From positions 1-62,537 of the forward strand of contig JAFUVF010000059.1 of NCBI GenBank assembly GCA_017483735.1: a DNA stretch of 62,537 nucleotides, written 5' to 3'. Shown here in pieces: positions 41,357-51,134 of the stretch (positions within the stretch are counted from its first letter, which is position 1; each line of letters opens with the position of its first letter). The notes under the pieces are model-generated. The model was not told where the DNA came from and did no database searches. It was given only the letters and a program-made list of their open reading frames with translations. The stretch comes from Lachnospiraceae bacterium. GTDB lineage: Bacteria; Bacillota; Clostridia; Lachnospirales; Lachnospiraceae. Made by a program: the position numbers and the translations under genes.

Positions 41357-43138
41357 TTACATCTTTTGGGGCGCCGCAAATCCCAAAAGCGTGATACATT
41401 GCTTCAAAACCCTGTTTGCGAAGCTTATCAGCGCAATATAGCCCTGCTTTCTTTCCTCATTTTCCTCGGAAAGAATCTTTGTGCCGTGATAGAATCTGTT
41501 AAACTCATTCGCCACATCATATATGAAGGAGCATATCTTATGAGGCGCAAGCTCTTCACATGCCCCCTCCAGGATCTGATTTACCTGAGAGAGCTTTAAC
41601 ATAAGCGCCTTCTCGCTCTCATTAAGCTTAGCATTAAAGGAATAGCCCTTGATTACCTCATCCGAAACCCCATACTTTTCCAAAATCGAGTTTATCCTCA
41701 CAATCGTATACAGTATATACGGTCCCGTATTTCCCTCAAACGCCATAAACCTGTCCATGTCAAAGACATAATCCTTTACCGCCTGATTGGAGAGGTCGCC
41801 GTATTTAAGCGCCGCAAGTCCCACTATCCTTGCGGTTTCCCTGGCTTCCTCCTCACTTACCTCCCTGCCCTTTTCTTTGTTGCTTTCCTTTATTTTTTCA
41901 TAGGCAGCTTCATTTATCTCCTTTATCAGGTATTCTAACCTTAATACGCCGCCTGCTCTGGTCTTAAAGGGCTTTCCGTCCTTGCCGTTCATTGTTCCGA
42001 AGCCTATAAACTTAAGCTCTGAATCGGGCTTAACTATGCCGCCCCTTTTTGCCACCCTGAAAAACTGGGTATAATGGAGCTCCTGCCTCTTATCCGCAAG
42101 ATACACATAGCCGTCGGGGGAATACAGTTTTTCACGCTCCACAAGGGTTCCCAAATCCGATGTCTCATAATTTGCGGCACCGTCGGATTTTCTGACAATG
42201 CAGGGCGGATATTCCTTGGGGTCTGACTCCTCGGCTATATCCACCACCAATGCCCCCTCACTTTCATATGCAATTCCCTTTTCCACAAGGGAATCAACCA
42301 TATCCTTCACATAAGGAATGGCGTCGCTCTCCCCCTTCCAAAGCTCGAAATGCACATCGAGATTATCGTAATTTTTCTTAAGATCCTCCTTCGACAGGCG
42401 CAATATGTGCTCCCAGAGAGCATGATACCCTCTGTGTCCCTCCTGAAGCTTAAGTGTCGCCTTCTGTGCCGCCTCCCTGTAAGCCTCATCCTCCTTGGAG
42501 CGGGTGCTTGCCTTGGGATATATTTCCTCAAGGTCGGACAATGTAAATGGCGCATCCTTTGGGTAATCCCCGGTAAAGCTCTCATCAAAATATGGAAGCT
42601 TCGGCTGTCTCTCTTTAAGCTCTGTGATTATAAGCCCCATCTGAAGACCGACATCGCCCAGATGCACATCCCCTATTGTCCTGTATCCGCAGAAGCTTAA
42701 AATACGCTTAACGCTCTCTCCGATGACTGCGGAGCGCAGATGTCCGATATGTAAGGGCTTAGCAACATTTGCCCCGCCGTAATCGACGATGATGGTTCTC
42801 CCCTTTCCGATATCCTCTGTACCGAGTTTTTCGTCTCCGGAAAGCTTTTCTGCATATTCCGAGAGAAAGCTCTCCGAAATATCCAGATTCAAAAATCCAG
42901 GCTTTACAGCCTCAACCTTCCCGAAGGACTTATCCTCCTTTAAGATCTCCGCAACTTCCTCCGCTATCTGGATAGGAGCCTTGCCGTATTTCTTTGCTCC
43001 CGCCATAGCTCCGTTGCATTGAAATTCACACAGATCCGGGCGGTTTGACACGGAAACCCTTCCAAGCTCCCCGTCATAGCCTGCCTTAATAAAGGCTTTA
43101 CCTGTTATTTCTGATAATATATCCAGTAATTTCTGCAT
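41357..43138 (-). CDS. argS: Arginyl-tRNA synthetase
   Basis: This 593-residue class I synthetase has an N-terminal Add-1 domain (1 to about 105), the HIGH motif in KPLHIGHLRSAVIGES, GDVHLGDVGLQMG, and a C-terminal anticodon-binding domain ending TLLGFAAPQKM. The KMSKS lysine loop is replaced by GKPFKTRAGG, as is usual in ArgRS. Its ATG overlaps the stop of the membrane-protein gene (TAATG). Confidence 0.95.
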   Translation of the reverse strand: MQKLLDILSEITGKAFIKAGYDGELGRVSVSNRPDLCEFQCNGAMAGAKKYGKAPIQIAEEVAEILKEDKSFGKVEAVKPGFLNLDISESFLSEYAEKLSGDEKLGTEDIGKGRTIIVDYGGANVAKPLHIGHLRSAVIGESVKRILSFCGYRTIGDVHLGDVGLQMGLIITELKERQPKLPYFDESFTGDYPKDAPFTLSDLEEIYPKASTRSKEDEAYREAAQKATLKLQEGHRGYHALWEHILRLSKEDLKKNYDNLDVHFELWKGESDAIPYVKDMVDSLVEKGIAYESEGALVVDIAEESDPKEYPPCIVRKSDGAANYETSDLGTLVEREKLYSPDGYVYLADKRQELHYTQFFRVAKRGGIVKPDSELKFIGFGTMNGKDGKPFKTRAGGVLRLEYLIKEINEAAYEKIKESNKEKGREVSEEEARETARIVGLAALKYGDLSNQAVKDYVFDMDRFMAFEGNTGPYILYTIVRINSILEKYGVSDEVIKGYSFNAKLNESEKALMLKLSQVNQILEGACEELAPHKICSFIYDVANEFNRFYHGTKILSEENEERKQGYIALISFANRVLKQCITLLGFAAPQKM

Positions 43139-44793
43139 TATTCATTTCCTTTCGAATTATCATTGTTACTTTTTGCCTCATTATGCTTCAATTCACGGCT
43201 TCTGTCAATCGCCGAGAACAGATCGCATATTCCGATTACACCCGTTATTATCAAAAGGCTCAAATTGGTTATAAGATATCTGGCTCTTCCCTCGAAAAGA
43301 AGTATATATATGTATGTCCCTAATACTGCAAGGATAAGTGCGGCTCTGACAGATATTTCACTTTTGTCCGCACATTCCCTTGAAAACTGGAAAAAAGCGA
43401 ACAAAACGGCATTTGCCACAAGCCCTATAAGTAAAAAAAGCCATAATATCTGGCTGATATTCGTAAATAAACCATAGTATTTTCCTCCATCCCTGAAAAA
43501 GCTGTTTAAAAACCCTGTATATTCGGTAAAGTACAGCACCGGGTACTCGTATATATCAAATGAGCCCTCTTTATACCATGAGAAAGTCCCGTCATTGAAA
43601 TTCATGACGCTTTTCTGCACAAAGAACTTGATGGTTCCGGGTATTCCCATCTCCTCCACCCTGCCCCTTATATAGGCAAGATCCGCCATTATACGCTCAC
43701 TCTTTGGTCTGTCCACATAGTCCCTTATATTGGTATATGAAGCATATACTCCTCCCGAGGTTTCCTGATTGATGCCGGAAACCAGGATCGTAGACCATGC
43801 TTCTCTGTATCTCTCATCCGGTGTATAGCCTATGTCCTTATATATGCCTTTCTTGGCAAAGGAGCCTGCAAGGAACACTAAAAGAAGCATTGTCAGGCAT
43901 ATAATCAATCCGTTAATACTCCTTTTTTTCAAAAGGAAAAATTTTGAAAGCTCTACTGCCAATATTGCAATGAGTATCATATATACTGTGGGCTTAAATA
44001 ATGCACCGAGCCTTATGCAAAGAAGCATCACAAACCAATACAGATATCTTATTTTTGTAGTGCTATCCGCAAACAAAGAGTAAAAGAATAATGCGATAAC
44101 CGGGAATACAATACTTGAGCTGTCTGTGTAGGGTATAATATTCCACGGTGTCAATCCAAGAACCACAGCGGATATGGAGGTCACAAAAAATGCATATCGT
44201 ACCTTTTTGGTCATGACAAGCGCAGTCATCCCCAAGAAAAATACTGCCAGACAATATAAAAGTGTCTCGTATTGTATCCATATGAATTCCGGATAATAAG
44301 GATAATCCGTCATGCTTAAAGCAAAGCCATACAATCTGTTCAATAACCACACTGCCGGAACATTGATATCTATTATCAGAAAATAGTCCTCATAGCATTC
44401 CATCATAGGTGTTCCGGCATAAACCCACTTTGCGGTATTAGCCACTATTCCGCAATCCCAGCCACCCATGAATGCAATATTCTCCGCTATAAAAATCTTG
44501 CACTTATACATTATAAAGCTGATAATCAGAGCATAGACTATAATTGCTCCATATGTGTATCTGTTGTCGGGCAGCTTCTTTAACAGTCTGTCTGCCAAAA
44601 ACAAAATACCTACCGCCAAAATACTGACAAAAAACAGAATATAGTTAGGCAGCAATGAGAGCTGCTTATATCCATCCCAATAGCCAACGTTATTTCCTCG
44701 AATTATAAGAAGCAGAAACACCGGTACAAAAAGCAATAGAAAAGCGATTGCTGCAGCCGCATATATTTTTTTAATAACCTTAATTTTATCCAT
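43138..44793 (-). CDS. Polytopic membrane protein, GT-C glycosyltransferase-like
   Basis: This 551-residue protein has about eleven to twelve membrane helices and one large outside loop (about 320-430). An acidic pair in the first outer loop (MGGWDCGIVANTAKWVYAG), helix pattern and a late EGRARYLITN segment resemble GT-C glycosyltransferases that use polyprenyl-phosphate sugars. I do not recognise a named family. It sits between queH and argS with overlaps, so it is probably a passenger in that operon. The Asn/Lys-rich tail is unstructured. Confidence 0.6.
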   Translation of the reverse strand: MDKIKVIKKIYAAAAIAFLLLFVPVFLLLIIRGNNVGYWDGYKQLSLLPNYILFFVSILAVGILFLADRLLKKLPDNRYTYGAIIVYALIISFIMYKCKIFIAENIAFMGGWDCGIVANTAKWVYAGTPMMECYEDYFLIIDINVPAVWLLNRLYGFALSMTDYPYYPEFIWIQYETLLYCLAVFFLGMTALVMTKKVRYAFFVTSISAVVLGLTPWNIIPYTDSSSIVFPVIALFFYSLFADSTTKIRYLYWFVMLLCIRLGALFKPTVYMILIAILAVELSKFFLLKKRSINGLIICLTMLLLVFLAGSFAKKGIYKDIGYTPDERYREAWSTILVSGINQETSGGVYASYTNIRDYVDRPKSERIMADLAYIRGRVEEMGIPGTIKFFVQKSVMNFNDGTFSWYKEGSFDIYEYPVLYFTEYTGFLNSFFRDGGKYYGLFTNISQILWLFLLIGLVANAVLFAFFQFSRECADKSEISVRAALILAVLGTYIYILLFEGRARYLITNLSLLIITGVIGICDLFSAIDRSRELKHNEAKSNNDNSKGNE

Positions 44794-44794
44794 A

Positions 44795-45442
44795 TCACAC
44801 TTCTTTTAATGTTTTTGAATATACGCACCCGCAGTAATTCTGCCTGTATAGCCCATATTCCTTGGACAGCTCTATGGAGCGCTTATATCCGTTTTTCTTC
44901 TTAAAATCCGAAAAAAGCCACTCTACTTCATACTTTTCTCCGAGCCTTGCTCCAATCTCATTTAATTTATCTGCGTTCTTCAATGGGCTCAATGTAAGTG
45001 TAGTTGCAAAATACGAAAATTTTCCACGGGATGCAGCTTCCCTTGCAGTTCTTTCAAGCCTCAACTCATAGCATCGAAAGCACCTTTCTCCACCCTCCGG
45101 ACAATCCTCATAGCCCTTTGCAATATCAAAAAAATCCGATGCGGCATATTCCCCTTCTATCACATCTATTCCGTGACCTTCCCTGCTGCCCTCATCTATC
45201 TCCTCATTATATATTGCTATGAGCCTTTTTTGCTCCTCTGCGCGCTTTCTGTATTCCTCAAGCGCTGAAATATTCGGGTTATAATAAAAAACCGTCACTC
45301 TGAAATATTTGCAAAGATATTCAATACAATAGCTTGAACATGGCGCACAACAGCTGTGGAGAAGCACCGCCGGAGCCTCATTTGCGGCTCTGTGCATTTC
45401 TATAATTCCTTCAAGCTTTTTTTGATAATTTTCCTTGTTCAT
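44795..45442 (-). CDS. queH: Epoxyqueuosine reductase QueH
   Basis: This 215-residue protein carries the last step of queuosine tRNA modification, reducing epoxyqueuosine. Conserved Cys motifs for a 4Fe-4S cluster and a second metal are SCCAPCSSYC near the N-terminus, and CPEGGERCFRCYELRL (about 115-130). YYNPNI and FATTLTLSPLKN are further family motifs. It lies ten bases behind carB. Confidence 0.9.
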   Translation of the reverse strand: MNKENYQKKLEGIIEMHRAANEAPAVLLHSCCAPCSSYCIEYLCKYFRVTVFYYNPNISALEEYRKRAEEQKRLIAIYNEEIDEGSREGHGIDVIEGEYAASDFFDIAKGYEDCPEGGERCFRCYELRLERTAREAASRGKFSYFATTLTLSPLKNADKLNEIGARLGEKYEVEWLFSDFKKKNGYKRSIELSKEYGLYRQNYCGCVYSKTLKEV

Positions 45443-45451
45443 ACATCAAAA

Positions 45452-48400
45452 TTATAGTGACGCAATATCCGTAAGTTCCATCTCCCCGCCGGCATTTTCA
45501 AGGCTTGTGGCGAGGGCTCTCGCCGTATCCATGGCGGTAATTACATTTATCCCGGTCTCTATTGCAGTACGTCTTATAAGAAAGCCGTCCCTGTGCTTGT
45601 CACGCCCCTGAGTGGGAGTGTCTATCACTATGTCAAGCCTGTGTCCCAGAATCAGATCCATTACTGTGGGAGATTCCTGCGATATCTTGTTTACCTTCCT
45701 CGCCTTTACTCCGGCTTCGTTGAGCGCTGCGGCAGTGGAGCGTGTAGCATAAATTGTGTAGCCTAATTTTTCAAAGCGTCTGCCTACCTCTATCGCCTCT
45801 CCCTTGTCCGCATCCTTCACGGTTATAACCATATTCTTATATTTCGGCAGATTGACGCCCGCACCGAGGAAAGCCTTGTACAGCGCCTCATGGAAGTTCT
45901 TTGCGATCCCAAGGCATTCTCCCGTCGACTTCATCTCGGGGCCCAAAGATATCTCCGCTCCCCGTATCTTTTCAAAGGAGAAGACCGGCATCTTGATCGC
46001 ATAGTACTCCGCCTCAGGCTGTAAGCCCGGCTTGTAGCCCATATCCTTTATCTTTTCTCCGAGTATTACCCTCGTGGCAAGCTCCACTATGGGTATACCC
46101 GTGACCTTGCTTATATATGGAACTGTTCTCGAAGATCTGGGATTTACCTCTATGACATACACATCCTCCCCTATGGCGATAAATTGTATGTTGATGAGTC
46201 CCTTCACATGGAGCGCCCTTGCCAGACGTGCGGTATAATCGGCTATTTTGTCCTTTATAAGCCTGCCTATGGTGGGTGCAGGATATACGGATATGGAATC
46301 TCCGGAGTGCACTCCCGTTCGCTCGATATGCTCCATTATTCCGGGGATAAGTATATCCTCCCCGTCACACACCGCATCCACCTCAATCTCCTTGCCCTGT
46401 AAATATTTATCTACAAGTATGGGGTGATCCTGTGCGATACGGTTTATGATTTCCATAAATTCCTCAATTTCCTTATCGGAAATCGCTATCTGCATCCCCT
46501 GACCGCCCAAAACATAAGAAGGGCGCACAAGCACGGGATATCCCAGACGGTTTGCCACCTCCTTGGCTTCCTCTGCGGTATATACCGTACCTCCCGCAGC
46601 CCTGGGAATCTTAGTCTGCTCCAGAATTTCATCAAAAAGCTCCCTGTCCTCTGCGGCATCCACATCCTCCGCTTTGGTTCCCAATATGGGTACTCCCATT
46701 TTCATGAGGCTCTCCGTGAGCTTGATGGCAGTCTGTCCTCCAAATTGTACGACGGCTCCGTCCGGCTTCTCGATATTTACTATAGACTCCACATCCTCCG
46801 CCGTAAGGGGCTCAAAATAGAGCTTGTCGGCAATGTCAAAGTCAGTGGATACTGTCTCGGGATTGTTGTTTATTATAATGGTTTCGTACCCTGCCTTCGA
46901 AAGCGCCCATGTGGCGTGTACGGAAGCATAATCGAATTCTATGCCCTGCCCTATCCTTATGGGACCTGAGCCAAGCACAAGCACCTTCTTCTTTCCCTCT
47001 GTGCGTACTGCCTCGCACTCTCCGCCAAATACGGAATAATAATAGGGTGTGTGCGCCTCAAACTCCGCAGCGCAGGTATCTACCATCTTATAGACCGCCA
47101 CGATGCCTTTATCATACCTAAGCCTTTTTATCTCCTCCTCGGATCTTCCCGTGAGCTTCGCAATGACATTATCCGGGAACTCTATGCGCTTTGCTTCCCT
47201 CAAAAGCTCTGTCGTAAGCTCTTCATTTTTCAGGCGCCCCTCCATCAGGACTATTGTGTTTATCTTATCAATGAACCATTTATCAATCTTTGTGATGCTG
47301 TGGATAGTATCATAGCCGATACCCTTCCTCAAAGCCTCCGCTATGACATATATCCTCATATCATCCACAATCTCCAGCCTCTCTGTAAGCTCCTCTTTGG
47401 AGAGTGCCGTAAAATCGTAGCTCATCAGGCTGTCCACATGCTGCTCGAGAGAGCGTATTGCCTTCATAAGCGCCCCTTCGAAATTGTCACATATGCTCAT
47501 TACCTCACCGGTAGCCTTCATCTGGGTGGTAAGGGTTCTCTTGGCGGTAATGAATTTGTCGAAGGGAAGTCTGGGTATTTTCACAACGCAATAGTCAAGG
47601 GCAGGCTCAAAGCTTGCGTAAGTCTTCTTCGTTATTGCGTTCTTTATCTCATCAAGGGTGTAGCCCAGAGCTATCTTTGCCGCAACCTTTGCAATGGGGT
47701 AGCCTGTAGCCTTGGATGCCAGCGCCGATGAACGGCTGACTCTCGGATTCACCTCTATAACACAGTACTCAAAGCTTTCCGGATGAAGTGCGAACTGCAC
47801 ATTGCAGCCCCCGGTTATTTTAAGCTCGCTTATTATCTTAAGGGCGGAGGTACGGAGCATCTGATACTCCTTATCCGCAAGGGTCTGTGACGGAGCCACA
47901 ACGATTGAATCCCCGGTATGCACTCCTACCGGGTCGATATTCTCCATATTGCAGACGGTAATGCATGAGCCTGCGGAATCCCTCATTACCTCATACTCTA
48001 TTTCCTTCCAGCCTGCAATACAGCGCTCCACCAGAACCTGCCCCACACGGGACAGTCTCAATCCGTTTTCGAGAATTTCTTCAAGCTCCGCCTGATTGTG
48101 CGCAATCCCGCCGCCGCTTCCTCCCAATGTATACGCAGGACGAAGCACCACCGGGTAGCCTATGGTATTTGTGAAGCGTATTCCGTCCTCCACATTTTCA
48201 ACGACCTCGGAGGCTGCAACCGGCTCTCCGATACGCTCCATAAGGTCCTTAAATTCCTGACGCCCCTCGGCGTTTCTTATGGTTTCCGCCGTGGTGCCCA
48301 AAAGCCTTACTCCCTGCTCCTTTAAAAAGCCCGATTCCTCCAGCTCCATTCCCAGGTTAAGTCCTGCCTGTCCTCCCAGAGTAGGAAGAATGCTGTCGGG

Positions 48401-48646
48401 ATGCTCTTTTTTTATAATCTGTTCCAAAACCTTTACGGTAAGGGGTTCAATATAAACCTTGTCCGCTATGTCCTTGTCCGTCATAATGGTGGCAGGATTT
48501 GAATTGACAAGGATTACCTCTATTCCCTCCTCCTTTAAGGAGCGGCACGCCTGAGTTCCCGCATAATCAAATTCCGCAGCCTGTCCTATAACTATGGGTC
48601 CGGAGCCTATTACCATTACCCTTTTAATATCGGCATTCTTAGGCAT
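45452..48646 (-). CDS. carB: Carbamoyl-phosphate synthase large subunit
   Basis: This 1064-residue enzyme makes carbamoyl phosphate for pyrimidines and arginine. Two ATP-grasp halves are seen: the first from KRVMVIGSGPIVIGQAAEFD, with PAYTLGGSGGGIA, the second from KKVLVLGSGPIRIGQGIEFD, with PSYVLGGQGM. The C-terminal MGS-like domain (about 930-1064) includes TPTQGRDKHRDG. It overlaps the carA stop by eight bases. Confidence 0.97.
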   Translation of the reverse strand: MPKNADIKRVMVIGSGPIVIGQAAEFDYAGTQACRSLKEEGIEVILVNSNPATIMTDKDIADKVYIEPLTVKVLEQIIKKEHPDSILPTLGGQAGLNLGMELEESGFLKEQGVRLLGTTAETIRNAEGRQEFKDLMERIGEPVAASEVVENVEDGIRFTNTIGYPVVLRPAYTLGGSGGGIAHNQAELEEILENGLRLSRVGQVLVERCIAGWKEIEYEVMRDSAGSCITVCNMENIDPVGVHTGDSIVVAPSQTLADKEYQMLRTSALKIISELKITGGCNVQFALHPESFEYCVIEVNPRVSRSSALASKATGYPIAKVAAKIALGYTLDEIKNAITKKTYASFEPALDYCVVKIPRLPFDKFITAKRTLTTQMKATGEVMSICDNFEGALMKAIRSLEQHVDSLMSYDFTALSKEELTERLEIVDDMRIYVIAEALRKGIGYDTIHSITKIDKWFIDKINTIVLMEGRLKNEELTTELLREAKRIEFPDNVIAKLTGRSEEEIKRLRYDKGIVAVYKMVDTCAAEFEAHTPYYYSVFGGECEAVRTEGKKKVLVLGSGPIRIGQGIEFDYASVHATWALSKAGYETIIINNNPETVSTDFDIADKLYFEPLTAEDVESIVNIEKPDGAVVQFGGQTAIKLTESLMKMGVPILGTKAEDVDAAEDRELFDEILEQTKIPRAAGGTVYTAEEAKEVANRLGYPVLVRPSYVLGGQGMQIAISDKEIEEFMEIINRIAQDHPILVDKYLQGKEIEVDAVCDGEDILIPGIMEHIERTGVHSGDSISVYPAPTIGRLIKDKIADYTARLARALHVKGLINIQFIAIGEDVYVIEVNPRSSRTVPYISKVTGIPIVELATRVILGEKIKDMGYKPGLQPEAEYYAIKMPVFSFEKIRGAEISLGPEMKSTGECLGIAKNFHEALYKAFLGAGVNLPKYKNMVITVKDADKGEAIEVGRRFEKLGYTIYATRSTAAALNEAGVKARKVNKISQESPTVMDLILGHRLDIVIDTPTQGRDKHRDGFLIRRTAIETGINVITAMDTARALATSLENAGGEMELTDIASL

Positions 48647-49736
48647 TGCTCTTTCCTCCCCTTATGTTCTCTATAAACCTGTCAAAAAGATATCCCGAAT
48701 CCTCCGGTCCGGGACAAGCCTCCGGATGAAACTGCACGGTAAAAATATTTTTTCCGGAATAGTTTAATCCCTCATTGGTTCCGTCATTTACGTTTACAAA
48801 TGCCGGTGCTGCGATCCTCGCATCAAGGCTGTCCGCATCCACCGCATATCCGTGATTTTGTGATGTTATGTAAACCTTTCCGTTTATCAAATCCTTTACC
48901 GGATGATTTCCGCCCCTGTGTCCGTATTTCAGCTTATAGGTATCGGCTCCCGTCGCAAGCGCCATGAGCTGGTGTCCCAGACATATTGCAAATATGGGGA
49001 TATCCGTATCATACAGCTTTTTTATCTCTGAGATGATTTCCTTACACTCCTTCGGGTCTCCCGGTCCGTTGGAGAGCATTATCCCGTCAGGCTTTGAGGC
49101 AATCACAGCCTCCGCCTTCGACCATGCCGGATACACTATGACGCTGCAGCCCCTCTTTACAAGGCTTCTTGTGATATTTTTCTTCTCTCCGAAATCGAGC
49201 ACAGCGATTTTTAATCCGTTTTTATCAATATCTGCAGGCTCTACGCTATACGGCTCCCTGCAGCTGACCCTTGATACCACATCTCCTGTCCTGTATTTTT
49301 TAAGCTTTTCCTTGACCCCTTCAATATCAAAGCCCTCGTCAGCGGTTATCATTCCGTTCATTGTGCCCTTATCCCTGAGTCTCTTTGTGAGAGCCCTTGT
49401 ATCTATGCCTGCGATACCGGGGATACCCTGCTCTGCGAGAAATTCCTGTATGGAAAGCTCCGACCTGAAATTGCTGGGGATTCCGGACAGTTCATGCACT
49501 ATAAAGCCGTCAAGCCATATTTTTTCCGATTCCATATCCTCCCTGCACACACCGTAGTTACCGATCAGCGGATATGTCATACACACCGCCTGTCCGGCGT
49601 AGGATGGGTCTGTCAGAACCTCCGGGTACCCTGCCATGGAAGTGTTAAAGACTATCTCACTTATTATCTCTTTGTCTGCGCCGATTGCCGTACCTTCGAA
49701 TACGGTGCCGTCCTCCAAAATCAGAAATGCTCTCAT
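48639..49736 (-). CDS. carA: Carbamoyl-phosphate synthase small subunit
   Basis: This 365-residue glutamine amidotransferase subunit supplies ammonia to CarB. The N-terminal domain has LEDGTVFEGTAIG and GIAGIDTRALTKRLRDKG. The class I glutaminase domain has ICLGHQLMALA (nucleophile Cys) and VQFHPEACPGPEDS (His-x-Glu). A terminator-like hairpin sits in its leader (49775-49800). Confidence 0.96.
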   Translation of the reverse strand: MRAFLILEDGTVFEGTAIGADKEIISEIVFNTSMAGYPEVLTDPSYAGQAVCMTYPLIGNYGVCREDMESEKIWLDGFIVHELSGIPSNFRSELSIQEFLAEQGIPGIAGIDTRALTKRLRDKGTMNGMITADEGFDIEGVKEKLKKYRTGDVVSRVSCREPYSVEPADIDKNGLKIAVLDFGEKKNITRSLVKRGCSVIVYPAWSKAEAVIASKPDGIMLSNGPGDPKECKEIISEIKKLYDTDIPIFAICLGHQLMALATGADTYKLKYGHRGGNHPVKDLINGKVYITSQNHGYAVDADSLDARIAAPAFVNVNDGTNEGLNYSGKNIFTVQFHPEACPGPEDSGYLFDRFIENIRGGKSNA

Positions 49737-49774
49737 ATCTATATCTCCGAATTATGCTTATATACTCAAAAATA

Positions 49775-49800
49775 GTGCAAACATCCACATCTGTTTGCAC
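49775..49800 (-). terminator. Attenuator-like terminator in the carAB leader
   Basis: GTGCAAAC (49775-49782) and GTTTGCAC (49793-49800) form an eight-base stem followed on the minus strand by TATTTTTG. It lies between the -10 box (TATAAT, 49818-49823; possible -35 TTGCGG, 49841-49846) and the carA start, as expected for transcription attenuation of pyrimidine or arginine genes. Confidence 0.65.
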
Positions 49801-49911
49801 CCTTGCAATCAGAATAGATTATAACATAATTTCTCGGCGTCCGCAATCCATTGCTCACTTTTCCCTCGAAATCACGTCAAAGCGTCCTTGTTTTACCACA
49901 AACGAATACTC

Positions 49912-49940
49912 TTGAAAAGTTTTTTTCCATATTGTATTAT
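49912..49940 (+). promoter_or_regulatory. Promoter of alaX
   Basis: TTGAAA (49912-49917) and TATTAT (49935-49940) have a 17-base spacer and lie 40 bases before the start codon. The gene is divergent from carAB. Confidence 0.65.
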
Positions 49941-49979
49941 TCAATATAAATCATTCATAAAAAGAGCTTGGGAGAAAGT

Positions 49980-51134
49980 ATGACTGAAATCTACTACGAA
50001 GACCTGCACCAAACCGAGTTTTCCGCCATTGTCGAAAACTGTATATACGACGAAAGGAAAAAGCTGTATGGCATAGTTCTCGACAGAACAGCCTTCTTCC
50101 CTGAACAGGGCGGACAGACTGCGGACAAGGGGACAATAAACGGACAGAATGTGGCGGATGTTCATATAAAGGACGGCACAATATATCATTATGTCGAAAA
50201 CGCCATAAGCATTGACACGGAAGTGAACGGCTCCGTGGACTTCTCCCACCGCTTTGATTTTATGCAGCAGCACACAGCGGAGCATATGCTCTCGGGACTT
50301 GTGCATTCCCGCTTTGGCTATAACAATGTGGGCTTCCATTTGAGCGAAAACGAAACCACAGTGGACTTTGACGGCGTTCTTTCGCTTGATGAATTAAGGA
50401 GCTTGGAAAAAGAGGTAAATTGCTGTATCCGAAATGCCCTTCCGGTAAATATTCTCTACCCCTCTGACGAAGAGCTGAAGAACCTTCCATACCGCTCCAA
50501 AAAGGAGCTTACAGGGCAGATACGTATTGTGGAGATCCCCGGGATCGATATCTGTGCCTGCTGTGCTCCTCACTGCGAAAATACTGCGCAGGTCGGACTG
50601 TTTAAGATAGATTCCGTGATGAGCCACAGAGGCGGTGTCAGGGTAAATATTCTCTGCGGAGACAGGGCAATAGACGATTATACGAAGAGACAGGACGAAG
50701 CCTACGGCATATCCGTGCTTCTCTCCGCAAAGCAGGGAGAGCTTATAGAGGCGGTTAAGCTCAAGCAGAATGAGCTTACGGACAGGCAGCTTCGCATAAA
50801 CAGCTTACAGTCAAGGATATTGGAGTTGGAAATCGCGGCGCTTCCCTCTCCTGAAGAAAAAGATAACAGTGTTATATTTTTGGAGGGTCTGGACACCATT
50901 GCTGTCAGAAATGCCGTCAACACCCTCACAGAGCGTTACCCCGGCTATTCCTCAATATTTGTGGGCAATGACGAGGCGGGGTATCATTTCATAATCGGAA
51001 GCATAAATAAAGATTGTACTGCTCTTAACGCCCTTCTCAGAGAAAGATTAAACGCAAAAGGCGGCGGCACTCCCCGCATGGTGCAGGGAAGCGTCGCCGC
51101 CCAAAAATCCGAAATCCTTAATCTTCTGCCATAA
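49980..51134 (+). CDS. Alanyl-tRNA editing protein AlaX (long form)
   Basis: This protein has 384 residues; the start at 49980 follows GGGAG. It is a free-standing editing domain that hydrolyses mischarged Ser- or Gly-tRNA-Ala. The N-terminal part has FFPEQGGQTADKG. The zinc site is HTAEHML plus CACCAPHCENTAQ. A C-terminal DHHA1-like part (about 300-384) with KGGGTPRMVQGS makes it the long type. Its last codons overlap the convergent EAL-HDOD gene by 17 bases. Confidence 0.9.
   Translation: MTEIYYEDLHQTEFSAIVENCIYDERKKLYGIVLDRTAFFPEQGGQTADKGTINGQNVADVHIKDGTIYHYVENAISIDTEVNGSVDFSHRFDFMQQHTAEHMLSGLVHSRFGYNNVGFHLSENETTVDFDGVLSLDELRSLEKEVNCCIRNALPVNILYPSDEELKNLPYRSKKELTGQIRIVEIPGIDICACCAPHCENTAQVGLFKIDSVMSHRGGVRVNILCGDRAIDDYTKRQDEAYGISVLLSAKQGELIEAVKLKQNELTDRQLRINSLQSRILELEIAALPSPEEKDNSVIFLEGLDTIAVRNAVNTLTERYPGYSSIFVGNDEAGYHFIIGSINKDCTALNALLRERLNAKGGGTPRMVQGSVAAQKSEILNLLP

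Noticed and set aside
46424..46969. 181-codon plus-strand frame
   Set aside because: Fully antisense to carB, which is unmistakable.
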